DNA from: Dokdonella sp963822465
GTDB lineage: Bacteria > Pseudomonadota > Gammaproteobacteria > Xanthomonadales > Rhodanobacteraceae
Length of the DNA: 64,000 nucleotides
Reading direction: 5' to 3'
Assembly (NCBI GenBank): GCA_963822465.1
Contig: CAWGHP010000001.1
Span: 124,001-188,000 of the forward strand
Position 1 is the first letter of the stretch. Each line of letters starts with the position of its first letter. The notes under the pieces were generated by a model. The model saw only the letters and a list, made by a program, of their open reading frames with translations. It made no database searches and was not told where the DNA came from. The position numbers and the translations under genes are program-made. Of the stretch, positions 44,323 to 53,399 are shown one piece after another.

Positions 44323-45087
44323 TCATTGCGGACTTTCGTCCTCCGCTGCCTGCCCGTCCGCGGCCAGCTTGCGCTGCTTCTTCGTCTCCTTCTTGCGCGC
44401 CAGGAAATCCGATTCGAGGCCATCGCCGAAGTAGTGGACGTACAGCGTCGAATAGGTGAAGAACACCGTCAGCACCGCTGCGATCTCGAGGGCGCGCACG
44501 CCCGCCGCGATGCCCGTGCCGATCGCGACCAGGATGAACAAGGTGTCGAAGGTATCCTGCAGCGCACGCCGGAACTGGACGCCGGCGACGATGCCGGCCA
44601 GGCTGAAGGCCAGTGCCAGGCTGTGCTGGACGACCAGCACGATGCCGGCCACGATGCCGGGCAGGATCAGCACGGTCTCGTCGAGCGAATGATCGTGGAT
44701 GCTGGCGCGATGGATGCCCTTGTGCACCCAGGCGATTGGCAGCATCAGCAGCCAGGTGCCAGCCAGGATGATGGCCAGTTGCCGCGCATAGCCGAGCCGG
44801 TCGAATGCGTCGGTTGCCGACAGCATGCCGTCGATCGCAGGGGGATGCATGGGACTCGCATCCTGCCCGACCTTCCCAACCGTCAATTCCCCACCCTCGA
44901 CCAGTTCGCTGACGCCGCCAATCGGCAGGTGGCGCGTGAACTCGGGGAACAGCACGGCGGTCAGCAGCAGGCCGGCGGCAAGGATGAGGTGATAAAGGAC
45001 CAGGCGGCGAAACAGGCGTAGCCCGATCCGGCGATCGGGGCTTGCCTCGGGCGATTTCGTAACCTGTTCCGGTGCTGCATCGGTCAT
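44323..45087 (-). CDS. DUF4956 family inner-membrane protein
   Basis: 254 residues with four to six hydrophobic helices: VLYHLILAAGLLLTAVLF, LAIILAGTWLLMLPIAWV, ILPGIVAGIVLVVQHSLALA, FSLAGIVAGVQFRRAL and LEIAAVLTVFFTYSTLYVHYF. VQFRRALQDTFDTLFILVAIGTGIAAG is the DUF4956 core. The charged tail (RKKETKKQRKLA) is cytoplasmic. The start ATG 45087 has GGGAGGGG ahead. The family has no proven function; members often sit beside CotH-like or VTC-type polyphosphate polymerase genes, and here a CotH-like gene follows at once. Confidence 0.78.
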   Translation of the reverse strand: MTDAAPEQVTKSPEASPDRRIGLRLFRRLVLYHLILAAGLLLTAVLFPEFTRHLPIGGVSELVEGGELTVGKVGQDASPMHPPAIDGMLSATDAFDRLGYARQLAIILAGTWLLMLPIAWVHKGIHRASIHDHSLDETVLILPGIVAGIVLVVQHSLALAFSLAGIVAGVQFRRALQDTFDTLFILVAIGTGIAAGVRALEIAAVLTVFFTYSTLYVHYFGDGLESDFLARKKETKKQRKLAADGQAAEDESPQ

Positions 45088-45179
45088 GGCGCAACCCCTC
45101 CCATTCCCGTCAGAGCGAGAGCTTGTGCCTCAAGTCCGTTCAGTGCAAGCGCAACCGTGTGCCGCGCCCGGCCTGCCGA

Positions 45180-46958
45180 TCAACCTGCCTGCGCATTCGC
45201 CCGCATGCCGGCGATGCGCGCATTGAGATCCGTGTTGGTGTGGATGCGCTCGCCTTCGCGCGGCGTTCCCAGGGTGATCACGGGACGCTTCGGGTCGTGC
45301 CTGCCTTCGACCCAGCCGTCGTTGAGCATCACTTCCAGCGCCTGCAGGGCATGTTGGCGGAACAACGGGGCCAGCGTCCCGTCTCCCTGCGCGCGGGCCT
45401 GGGCGCTGACGCCTTCAAGCAACCGCGCGAGGTCGCTCTCGCGCTTGAGCAGCGTGACCATCATGTCGAAGAATCCGTGCAGGGCGAGCTGCTTCCTGCC
45501 GCGCACGTAGCATTTCACGCGCTCGACGCGGCCATCACGGTAGATCGGCACCTGCTGCGTCGCGGCACCGAGCAGGCGCAGCTTGTACCTGTTGAAGCGC
45601 GAGACTTCCCAGGCGCCCTTGTCGTTCGAGGTGAGGCGTTGCACGACCTGGCGCGCACCGGCGAGATCGAGTCCGCCGATGCCGACCTGCCCCGGCGTAT
45701 CGGCGGTGAAGCCGCCGGTGGCCAGCCAGCGAAACGCTTCCTGCGGGCTCAGGTCCATGCCGGCATCACGCGCGATATCGCGCGTCTGTTCCTGCAGGTC
45801 GGTAAAAATGCCGTTGGACGCGTACCAGAAATCGGCGAAACGGATGTGCTGGGCGATGCGTTTGCGCTGGATCTCCGAATACTGCTCCTTCAGCCAGCGT
45901 GCGTCCTTGCTGCCGTCGAGCAGCTCGCGCAAGGTATAGGCCAGTTCGCGCGCGCCGCCCTGGGTCAGGGTCAGCCCGGCCGACAGGATCGGGTCGGCGA
46001 AACCGCCCGATTCGCCGACCAGGAACCAGTTTTCGCCATGCATGCGCTCGGCGAGGAACGACCAGTCCCTGGTCGCGTGGGTCTTGCCGTCGCGGCGCGC
46101 GTTGCGGATCAGGTCGGCGACCAGCGGATCCTGCTGCAAAGCCCAGCTGTAGAGTTCGTCGGCGCTGCGCTCGCCGTCCTTGTAGGCCTGCGCATTGCAC
46201 ACGAATCCGATGCTGGTCCGCGTCGCGCCGATCGGGATGTACCAGATCCAGCCGATGCCGATGCCCAGGATGAGGATCCGCGTTGCACCTCCGGCGAACT
46301 GGGACGCCCACTCGGAATTTTCCCAATAGTCCCAGAATGCGATATTGCGCAGCCTCGTCGGGATGTCGACGGGCACGTCCATGGCCCGGCGCAGCGTGGC
46401 CGCGCCGCCCGACGCATCGATGTAGTAGCTCGCGCGGACCGTGCGGCCATCGCCCAGCTCGAGACTGCGCACCGCGTCGCCGTCGCGATCGATGCCGCGA
46501 ACGGCGATACCCTCGAGAACCTCGGCACCCAGGCTGCGCGCATGCTCGAGCAGGATCTTGTCGTAGACGGCGCGATCCACCTGCAAGGCCAGTTGCCGCG
46601 CCTGTCCGCTGCGCGGCCTTGGCCGGGCTTCCTCGACGTAGGCCGACTCGGGAATGAATTCGAAATCCCAGAGATCCCTGCTCTGGCCCCAGCGGTAGGT
46701 GGCTCCGAACTTGATCGGAAAGCCGGCGGCCTCGACCTGGTCCCAGCACCCCATCTCGGCGAGGATTTCGCCGATCGGCGGCAGCTGGCTTTCGCCGACA
46801 TGGTCGCGCGGGAATACTTCGCGCTCGACCAGGATGATGCGGGTCTGCGGGCGATATTTCAGCAGCAGCGAGGCGAGCGTCGTTCCGCCGGGACCACCGC
46901 CGATGATCGCGACGTCACAATGCAGGTCACCAGCCAGTGGCTTCGGATTCGTTTGCAC
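45180..46958 (-). CDS. FAD-dependent halogenase-like oxidoreductase
   Basis: 592 residues from GTG 46958; earlier in-frame starts give an unlikely N-terminus. The FAD-binding motif is AIIGGGPGGTTLASLL. The two hallmarks of flavin-dependent halogenases are both present: Lys83 in PIKFGATYRWG, the position of the catalytic lysine, and the W-x-W-x-I-P motif at 237-242 (GWIWYIPIG). The next FAD contact is GESGGFADPILSAGLTLTQGGARE. The type is nearer to halogenases acting on phenolic or pyrrolic substrates than to tryptophan halogenases. It would need a flavin reductase, which is not nearby. No carrier protein, NRPS or PKS gene is seen, so a free small molecule is the likely substrate. Some proteins with these motifs are non-halogenating epoxidases or geranylgeranyl-reductase relatives. 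Confidence 0.75.
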   Translation of the reverse strand: MQTNPKPLAGDLHCDVAIIGGGPGGTTLASLLLKYRPQTRIILVEREVFPRDHVGESQLPPIGEILAEMGCWDQVEAAGFPIKFGATYRWGQSRDLWDFEFIPESAYVEEARPRPRSGQARQLALQVDRAVYDKILLEHARSLGAEVLEGIAVRGIDRDGDAVRSLELGDGRTVRASYYIDASGGAATLRRAMDVPVDIPTRLRNIAFWDYWENSEWASQFAGGATRILILGIGIGWIWYIPIGATRTSIGFVCNAQAYKDGERSADELYSWALQQDPLVADLIRNARRDGKTHATRDWSFLAERMHGENWFLVGESGGFADPILSAGLTLTQGGARELAYTLRELLDGSKDARWLKEQYSEIQRKRIAQHIRFADFWYASNGIFTDLQEQTRDIARDAGMDLSPQEAFRWLATGGFTADTPGQVGIGGLDLAGARQVVQRLTSNDKGAWEVSRFNRYKLRLLGAATQQVPIYRDGRVERVKCYVRGRKQLALHGFFDMMVTLLKRESDLARLLEGVSAQARAQGDGTLAPLFRQHALQALEVMLNDGWVEGRHDPKRPVITLGTPREGERIHTNTDLNARIAGMRANAQAG

Positions 46959-47244
46959 ACATGCCCCCGGACTCAAGATCGAGTATCGCGCAGATGACAC
47001 TGCTCCCGCTCCAACCGGGAGCGGATCGGAGACCATACCGCAACCCCTGCGACGTCGCGAATCCCGCAGCGACATCCGCCAGCGGAAGACCACGCCAGCA
47101 CGCATCGCCGCTACGGTTTCCGGTGGCCACCGCCGCTCCCGGTCCAGTTGCGTGAATCCGGCATCGACCCATCACGCAGGATCGGAAAAACGACGCAGGA
47201 GACGCCCCGCAAGCCGGCACCTCTCCCGTGTGCGACCGCCTGAA

Positions 47245-48321
47245 TCATCGTCCAGGTGCGGGAGAAGCCTGAAACGATTGCTCCGCACCGCCCCGCATCT
47301 GTGCGCACACGTCGTCCCAGCCTGCCGGGTCGTAGATGAGCTGGCGCTGCCCGACCCGGTCGATTTTCGCGTAGGCGAACTGCAGCCGATGGTGGAATGC
47401 CGCCGAAACGCTCAATGAATCGCTGCGTACCGCGACCTCGACTTCCACGGGGGTGCCGTTGGCGACAGCGATGGTCGTGCGTATGCCACCTTCGCGTTGC
47501 GGAAGTGGAAGGCGTACGCGCACGCTGCGCCCGGAACTCCCCAGTACCAGCAGCAATTCGTGCCGGCGCAGCCATCGCGCTTCGCGCGGCCACGGCATGT
47601 CCCAGGACAAACGCCCCGTTTCCGCGACCGTCTCGTGCTCCTCCCATTCGGCCTCGAACTGTTCGACGCGTTCGCACAACGCGCGCATGCGCCGCCGGCT
47701 CAGGCTGAGCTGGGTGGCATGCGCCGCCAGGGCGCGCCGCTTTGCCTGCTGCTGCGCGCCGTCTAGCTGCAGCGACAGGCTGCTGGCGCCGGTCCGCTTG
47801 CCGTGCACGAGATAACCGAGCTTGCGGCACTTTGCCGGACGCGTGCTGGCGAGGGCGACTTCAAGCATCACGCGCAGGGCGCTGTGGTCGGGGTGGCGGT
47901 CGGAAAGCGAGGGCAGCGCGACCGTCGTCGGGGAGAACTGGCGGATTTCCGCGGCCAGCATATCTTCGGCGCTCGAGTCGCGCATGAGCATGTCGGTCAA
48001 CCCCTGGTCGGGCCAGCCGAAAAAACGAATCTCCTGTTCCCCGATCCCGAGTAGAGACAGGGCCTGGCGGGCCTCCTCGCGCCGGCGGGCACCCCAGCGC
48101 GCACGGTCGGCCGGGCCGATATGCCAGCGTTTTTCCAGCCAGCGCTGCGGCCACGGATTGTTGTCGCCATCGGTCGCGACGAGAACCCGCAATGGCACGC
48201 CCGCAGCCATGGCAACCTGGATCAGGCCACCGGTCGCCAGGATCTCGTCATCCGGGTGCGGGACGACGACCAGCAGGCGGTCGCTCTTGCGGAACTCGAT
48301 GCCGGCAGTCGTCTTGGACAA
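47245..48321 (-). CDS. PIG-L/LmbE family deacetylase
   Basis: 358 residues. The only start between the upstream in-frame stop and the domain is a TTG at 48321, preceded by AGG at a workable distance. The zinc-binding motif VVVPHPDDEILATGG (H, D, D) and the second histidine motif LSDRHPDHSALR define the GlcNAc-PI/LmbE-type N-acetylglucosamine deacetylase family. The domain covers about residues 15-230. The remaining 125 residues, with a basic helix region and a beta-rich tail, are not recognised. The family removes acetyl groups from amino sugars or related compounds. It precedes the halogenase-like gene on the same strand, 286 bases apart, with nothing recognisable in that spacer. A link to natural-product tailoring is plausible only. 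Confidence 0.82.
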   Translation of the reverse strand: MSKTTAGIEFRKSDRLLVVVPHPDDEILATGGLIQVAMAAGVPLRVLVATDGDNNPWPQRWLEKRWHIGPADRARWGARRREEARQALSLLGIGEQEIRFFGWPDQGLTDMLMRDSSAEDMLAAEIRQFSPTTVALPSLSDRHPDHSALRVMLEVALASTRPAKCRKLGYLVHGKRTGASSLSLQLDGAQQQAKRRALAAHATQLSLSRRRMRALCERVEQFEAEWEEHETVAETGRLSWDMPWPREARWLRRHELLLVLGSSGRSVRVRLPLPQREGGIRTTIAVANGTPVEVEVAVRSDSLSVSAAFHHRLQFAYAKIDRVGQRQLIYDPAGWDDVCAQMRGGAEQSFQASPAPGR

Positions 48322-48571
48322 GTCTTGTACCTGTGCGATGGAAAGTTAAGTGCACGCTGGGCGGCCTGCCACACAGACTAGCGCAACTTGTCGCGCACCC
48401 GATGAACCGCGGCGCACCGGACCGGTTCCTGTGGTCCTTGAGCAAACGACTGATCGCGCCGCAACCGGCTGCACCACCGTTCGCGGGCAGTGCAGGTGCT
48501 CGCCGCTTCCCGCGGCGCACGAGGCCCCGCGGATTGCTGCCGCGCGTCCCGGCGGCATCGGTTGCGACGAC

Positions 48572-49849
48572 TCAGTCGTCCGTGTCCGCCATCGACTGCG
48601 GATGGCGTACCTGGCCACTGCCATGCAGCACGTAACGCTCGATCGTGAGCGCTTCGAGCCCCATGGGGCCATAGGCATGAAGACGCGTCGTCGATATGCC
48701 TATTTCGGCGCCGAGACCGAGTTCGCCGCCATCGCTGAAGCGCGACGAGGCGTTGACCATGACCACCGCCGAGCGCAACGCCTCGACGAATTGACGTGCG
48801 GTGGCTTCGTTTTCCGTGGCGATCACCTCGGTATGGTCGGACCCGAAGCGGCGGATATGGGCAAGCGCGGCATCGAGGTCGTCGACGACGCGGATCGCGA
48901 TGACCAGGTCGAGATACTCGGCGGCATAGTCCTCGTCGCTGGCGATGGCGATGCCGGGCACGAGTGCCCGGGTCCGCTCGCAGCCGCGCATCTCTACGCC
49001 GTGCGCGGCGAGCGCCTTTGCCGCGCACGGCAGGAATTTCCCGGCGATCCCGGCATGCACGAGCAGGGTCTCCAGCGAATTGCAGGCACTCGGCCGGCTG
49101 ACCTTGCCGTCCAGCAGCAGGCCAAGGGCGAGACCGGGATCCGCCGCTTCGTCGACATACAGGTGGCAGACGCCCTTGTAATGCTTGATCACCGGCACGC
49201 GCGCATGCTCGGCGACGAAGCGGATCAGGCCTTCGCCACCGCGCGGAATCGCCAGGTCGATGACGTCGGTCAGTTGCAGCAACTCGATCATGGCCTCGCG
49301 GCGCAGGTCCTCGACCAGGGTGACGGCGGCGCGCGGCAGGCCGGTTTCCGCCAACGCATCGCCGAGCAATCCGGCCAGCGCCCGGTTCGACCGTATCGCC
49401 TCGGAGCCACCACGCAGGATCACGCCGTTGCCGGCCTTGAGGCAGAGCGCCGCCGCATCGACCGTCACGTTCGGGCGCGCCTCGTAGATCATCGCGATGA
49501 CGCCGAGCGGCACGCGCACGCGCTCAACGAGCACGCCATTCGGCCGCGTGTCGCGGTGGGTGACCTGGCCGACCGGATCGGCCAGCCCGGCAACTTCGCG
49601 CAGTCCACGTGCGATATCCATGATGCGCGCCTGGTCGAGGCGCAGTCGATCGAGCATGGCGGCACCGATGCCGCGGGCCTGCGCCTCGCGCATGTCTTCG
49701 GCATTGGCGTCCAGGATCGATCCGGCATTCACCTCGATCTTCGCCGCCATCGAGAGCAGCAATGCCTGCCTGGCGGCACAGGACATCGCCGCAATCGCCC
49801 GCGCGGCGTCGCGGCAGGCCAGCGCGGAAGAAGTGATCTCCGTGGTCAT
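48572..49849 (-). CDS. proA: gamma-glutamyl phosphate reductase
   Basis: 425 residues. The second enzyme of proline synthesis reduces gamma-glutamyl phosphate to glutamate semialdehyde with NADPH. Family motifs are visible: IYEARPNVTVDAAALCLKAGNGVILRGG, DLAIPRGGEGLIRFV, the catalytic cysteine in RPSACNSLETLLVHAG, FGSDHTEVIATEN and VNASSRFSDGGELGLGAEIGIST. The ATG lies only 4 bases after proB, so they form one unit that continues the arginine cluster. About 250 bases downstream of it, before the PIG-L gene, show no recognisable feature. Confidence 0.97.
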   Translation of the reverse strand: MTTEITSSALACRDAARAIAAMSCAARQALLLSMAAKIEVNAGSILDANAEDMREAQARGIGAAMLDRLRLDQARIMDIARGLREVAGLADPVGQVTHRDTRPNGVLVERVRVPLGVIAMIYEARPNVTVDAAALCLKAGNGVILRGGSEAIRSNRALAGLLGDALAETGLPRAAVTLVEDLRREAMIELLQLTDVIDLAIPRGGEGLIRFVAEHARVPVIKHYKGVCHLYVDEAADPGLALGLLLDGKVSRPSACNSLETLLVHAGIAGKFLPCAAKALAAHGVEMRGCERTRALVPGIAIASDEDYAAEYLDLVIAIRVVDDLDAALAHIRRFGSDHTEVIATENEATARQFVEALRSAVVMVNASSRFSDGGELGLGAEIGISTTRLHAYGPMGLEALTIERYVLHGSGQVRHPQSMADTDD

Positions 49850-49853
49850 GCGT

Positions 49854-51014
49854 TCAGTCCGTCACCATGTCGTCGCGATGAATCACATTCCCGCCATAGT
49901 TATAGCCGAGCGTGGCTTCGATGTCGCGCGAATGCCGGCGCGCGATGCGGCGGATATCGGACGCCGAATACTGGGTCAGCCCGCGCGCGACACGACGCTC
50001 GCTGCCGTCCGCGCTGCAAAGGATCTCGACCATGTCGCCGCGCGCGAAGTCGCCGCTGGCATCGAGGATGCCGCCGGGCAACAGCGATGCACCGCTTCCG
50101 CTCAGCGCCTTGGCCGCGCCCGCGTCGACCAGGATCGCGCCGGGCACGACCGGCACATGCTTGAGCCAGTACTTGCGGGCGGCCAGGCGCGTCCGCCCCG
50201 CGTGCAAACGCGTGCCGCGCAGGCGCCCGCGATCCAGCAGGCGCAGCGTTTCCGCATCGGTGCCGTTGAAGAGGATGGTATCGATGCCGGCGCTGGCCGC
50301 CTTCGCCGCGGCCTCGAGCTTGGTGCGCATGCCGCCGGTACCGGACGTCGTACCCGCGTCTCCGGCCATGGCCATCGCTTCCGGACTGATCCCCTGCATT
50401 TCGTTGACCGGCTTCGCATCGGGATGCACACGCGGATTGGCCGTGTAGAGGCCATCGATATCGGTGGCGATCAGCAGCAGGTCGGCGTCGACGAGGGCGG
50501 CAACGATCGCGGCAAGATTGTCGTTGTCGCCGAGCTTGAGCTCGTCGACGGAAACCGTGTCGTTCTCGTTGATCACCGGCATCGCGCCGAGCCGGAGCAG
50601 TTCCGCCAGCGTCGCCCGCGCATTGAGATAGCGGCGCCGGTTGCGCAGGTCGTCATGGGTCAGCAGGACCTGCGCGACAGGCCGCTCGAGGCATTGCTGC
50701 CAGAGCCCGATCATCTGCGCCTGGCCGAGCGCCGCGAGCGCCTGGCGCGCCGCCATGGCTGCGCCCGAAGCCGGCTGCCGCGGAACGATGGCACGGCCTG
50801 CCGCCACCGCGCCCGAGGAAACGATGACCACCTCGCGTCCGGCGGCCAGGCTGTTCGACACGAATCCGGCCAGGCCAAGGACATGGCGATTGCTCAATCC
50901 GGCGCCGTCTGCGGTCAGCAGGCTGCTGCCGACCTTGAGCACGGCACGTCGCCAGGCAGGCAGCGGCTGTTCGATGAAGGCATGCGCGCCGGAGGCAGGC
51001 GCCGTCGTGCTCAT
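49854..51014 (-). CDS. proB: glutamate 5-kinase
   Basis: 386 residues. The first enzyme of proline synthesis phosphorylates glutamate with ATP and is usually feedback-inhibited by proline. An amino-acid-kinase domain (about 20-275: AVLKVGSSLLTADG, VIVSSGAVAAGR, INENDTVSVDELKLGDNDNLAAIVA, GTGGMRTKLEAAAKA) is followed by a C-terminal PUA domain (from GAILVDAGAAKAL), as in the long Escherichia coli-type enzyme. The gene is 121 bases downstream of argH, in the same direction, so the proline genes probably share the arginine transcript, as in Xanthomonas. Confidence 0.97.
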   Translation of the reverse strand: MSTTAPASGAHAFIEQPLPAWRRAVLKVGSSLLTADGAGLSNRHVLGLAGFVSNSLAAGREVVIVSSGAVAAGRAIVPRQPASGAAMAARQALAALGQAQMIGLWQQCLERPVAQVLLTHDDLRNRRRYLNARATLAELLRLGAMPVINENDTVSVDELKLGDNDNLAAIVAALVDADLLLIATDIDGLYTANPRVHPDAKPVNEMQGISPEAMAMAGDAGTTSGTGGMRTKLEAAAKAASAGIDTILFNGTDAETLRLLDRGRLRGTRLHAGRTRLAARKYWLKHVPVVPGAILVDAGAAKALSGSGASLLPGGILDASGDFARGDMVEILCSADGSERRVARGLTQYSASDIRRIARRHSRDIEATLGYNYGGNVIHRDDMVTD

Positions 51015-51135
51015 GCCACGGCTCCACGCGATCGTTCAAGGCACGCGGCCGCTTCGGCCCGGCACGCGGGAGGCAGGCTCCCGCACCGCGAGCCGCGCCA
51101 GCGGGCAGCCGGCATGCCGCCCTGCACGAACGCAG

Positions 51136-52428
51136 TCACGACAGCGCCGCCAGGCGATCGCGCAACTCGCCGAGGCGCAGGTCCGCTGCAGACCCTGGTG
51201 AAGTGCGTGCGGCCAGGCTGCCCTCCGGCGTCTTGCCCTGGCCTGCTTCTTGCGCCGCGTCCGCCGCGGCCCGGTAGGCATCGCGGAATGGAACGCCGGC
51301 AACAGCCGATTCGACCGCGACATCGGTGGCGTACATCGATGGCTCGATCGCAGCGCGCATGGCCTCGGCGTTCCAGCCAAGCTGGGCCAACAGGTCGGGC
51401 AGCAGGGCCAGCGCGTCGAGTCCGCGGTGGAAGCCGTGGAACATCGATCCCTTGCTCGCCTGCAGGTCGCGCTGATAGCCGCTGGGCAGCGAGAGCAGCT
51501 GCTCGATCTCGGTGCGCGCGGCCGCAACGCTGGCATAGCTGGCGCGCATCAGCTCGATGACGTCCGGGTTGCGCTTGTTCGGCATGATCGAGCTGCCGGT
51601 CGTGTATTGCGCCGGCAGGCTGACGAAGCCGAACTCCGCGGTCGTGAACAGCGAAAGGTCCCAGGCCAGGCGGCGCAGGTCGAGCACGGCCGAACCGAGC
51701 GCATCGAGTGCGGCCATTTCGAACTTGCCGCGCGACAGCTGGGCGTAGATCGGGCTGATCTGCATGCGCGCGAAACCGAGCTTGCGCGTCGTGTGCTCGC
51801 GATCGAGGGTGAGGTTCACGCCATAACCGGCCGCGGTGCCGAGCGGATTGGCGTCGATCAGGTCGAGCGTCTGGCGGGCGCGCCAGGCATCGTCGATGAA
51901 CGCCTCGGCGAATCCTGCGAACCACATGGCCGTCGAGGAAACGACAGCGCGTTGCATGTGCGTGTATCCCGGAAGCGGCAGGGCCTCGTGCGCGGCGCGG
52001 TCGAGGCAGACCGCGGCCACGGCCTTGCAGATCGCGGACAATTCCTCGAGTTTCGACTTGAGCCAGAGCCGGCTGGCCACGAGCACCTGGTCGTTGCGGC
52101 TGCGCCCGGTGTGCACCTTGCGTCCACTGTCGCCGAGCCGCTCGACCAGCCGGGATTCGATCGCGGAATGCCCATCTTCGAATCGCTCATCGAGCACGAA
52201 GCGCCCTTCGCGAAAGTCATCGGCCAGCAGGTCCAGCTCGCGGATCAGTCCGGCGCATTCGTCGCTGTCGATGATCGCGATGTTGGCGAGACCTTCCACA
52301 TGCGCCTTGCTCGCCTCGACATCGAACAGGAACAACTCGCGATCGAGCACGACGTCGTCGCCGGCAAGGAAATTCATGATGCGTCGATCGGTCTGCACGC
52401 CGGATTTCTGCCACAGCAGGTCGCTCAT
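51136..52428 (-). CDS. argH: argininosuccinate lyase
   Basis: 430 residues. The last step of arginine synthesis splits argininosuccinate into arginine and fumarate. The fumarase-superfamily signature GSSIMPNKRNPD carries the catalytic serine loop; other conserved boxes are HTGRSRNDQ, PGYTHMQRAVVSSTAMW and NPLGTAAGYG. The length is slightly below the usual 455-460 residues. The ATG overlaps the argC stop (ATGA). Confidence 0.97.
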   Translation of the reverse strand: MSDLLWQKSGVQTDRRIMNFLAGDDVVLDRELFLFDVEASKAHVEGLANIAIIDSDECAGLIRELDLLADDFREGRFVLDERFEDGHSAIESRLVERLGDSGRKVHTGRSRNDQVLVASRLWLKSKLEELSAICKAVAAVCLDRAAHEALPLPGYTHMQRAVVSSTAMWFAGFAEAFIDDAWRARQTLDLIDANPLGTAAGYGVNLTLDREHTTRKLGFARMQISPIYAQLSRGKFEMAALDALGSAVLDLRRLAWDLSLFTTAEFGFVSLPAQYTTGSSIMPNKRNPDVIELMRASYASVAAARTEIEQLLSLPSGYQRDLQASKGSMFHGFHRGLDALALLPDLLAQLGWNAEAMRAAIEPSMYATDVAVESAVAGVPFRDAYRAAADAAQEAGQGKTPEGSLAARTSPGSAADLRLGELRDRLAALS

Positions 52429-53399
52429 GTCCTTGCCTCCGCGATGGTCAGCCTTTCCGCGATTCCGCTCAGCTCATCGAAGCCCAGGGCCAGGTTGAGG
52501 TTCTGCAGGGCCTGCGTGGCCGCGCCCTTGAGCAGGTTGTCGAGCGTGGCGACGACGACGACGCGCCGGCCGCCGGCGGCGACCGCGAAGGCGCCCACCT
52601 CGGCGTGGTGCCGACCGGCGATGCGGCTGACCCAGGGCGCCTCGTCGACGATTTTCACCAGCGCTTCCCCGGCATAGCAATCCACGAACCTGGCCATGAT
52701 CTGGTCGCGCTTCATCGGCTGCTGCAACCAGAGATTGACGGTCATCGTGATGCCGCGGAAATGCGGGGCGACATGCGGCATGAACTCGACCGGCAGGCCG
52801 AGATGCCGGGACACCTCGCGCTCATGCACGTGCCCGACCAGCGAATAGGGCATCAGGTTGTCGCGCAGCTTCTCCACGTCATTGCGATCGGAAGGCGTGG
52901 TGCCGGCGCCCGAGTAGCCCGAGACGCCGAAGCACTGCGGCGGCCCGGCCAGCAAATCGGTCAGCGGGGAAATGGCGAGCTGCATCGCGGTGGCATAGCA
53001 GCCCGGATTGCTGATCCTGCGCTGCCCGGCATAGCTGGCCCGGGTCAGCTCGGGCAAGCCGTAATACCAGTCCGCGTCGAAGCGGAAATCGGCGGACAGG
53101 TCGATGATCACGGCATCGGCACGTGCCGTCTCGATGGCCTGCACGTAGGGCGATGCCTTTTCATTGGGCAGGGCCAGCACGACGGCGTCCACGGCCCGGG
53201 CTGCCACGGCATCGGCATCGAGCACCTCGTAGCGCAAGTCACCCGCGAACCCGGCGACATGATCGGAGACGCGCTGGCCATGCAACTCGCGCGACGAAAC
53301 GAAATCCAGTTCCAGCGCCGGGTGCGATCCGATCAGGCGGATCAGTTCCGCGCCGGTATGCCCGCGTGCGCCGACGATGCCGATGGTCCTGCGGCTCAT
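52425..53399 (-). CDS. argC: N-acetyl-gamma-glutamyl-phosphate reductase
   Basis: 324 residues from ATG 53399, which overlaps the argB stop; a longer in-frame start would sit inside argB. It reduces N-acetylglutamyl phosphate with NADPH. The N-terminal Rossmann motif is IGIVGARGHTGAELIRLIGSHP, the catalytic cysteine is in ISNPGCYATAMQLAI, and the binding-site boxes are SGYSGAGTTPSDRND and HVAPHFRGITMTVNLWL. It sits in the overlapping argG-argE-argB-argC-argH chain. Confidence 0.96.
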   Translation of the reverse strand: MSRRTIGIVGARGHTGAELIRLIGSHPALELDFVSSRELHGQRVSDHVAGFAGDLRYEVLDADAVAARAVDAVVLALPNEKASPYVQAIETARADAVIIDLSADFRFDADWYYGLPELTRASYAGQRRISNPGCYATAMQLAISPLTDLLAGPPQCFGVSGYSGAGTTPSDRNDVEKLRDNLMPYSLVGHVHEREVSRHLGLPVEFMPHVAPHFRGITMTVNLWLQQPMKRDQIMARFVDCYAGEALVKIVDEAPWVSRIAGRHHAEVGAFAVAAGGRRVVVVATLDNLLKGAATQALQNLNLALGFDELSGIAERLTIAEART

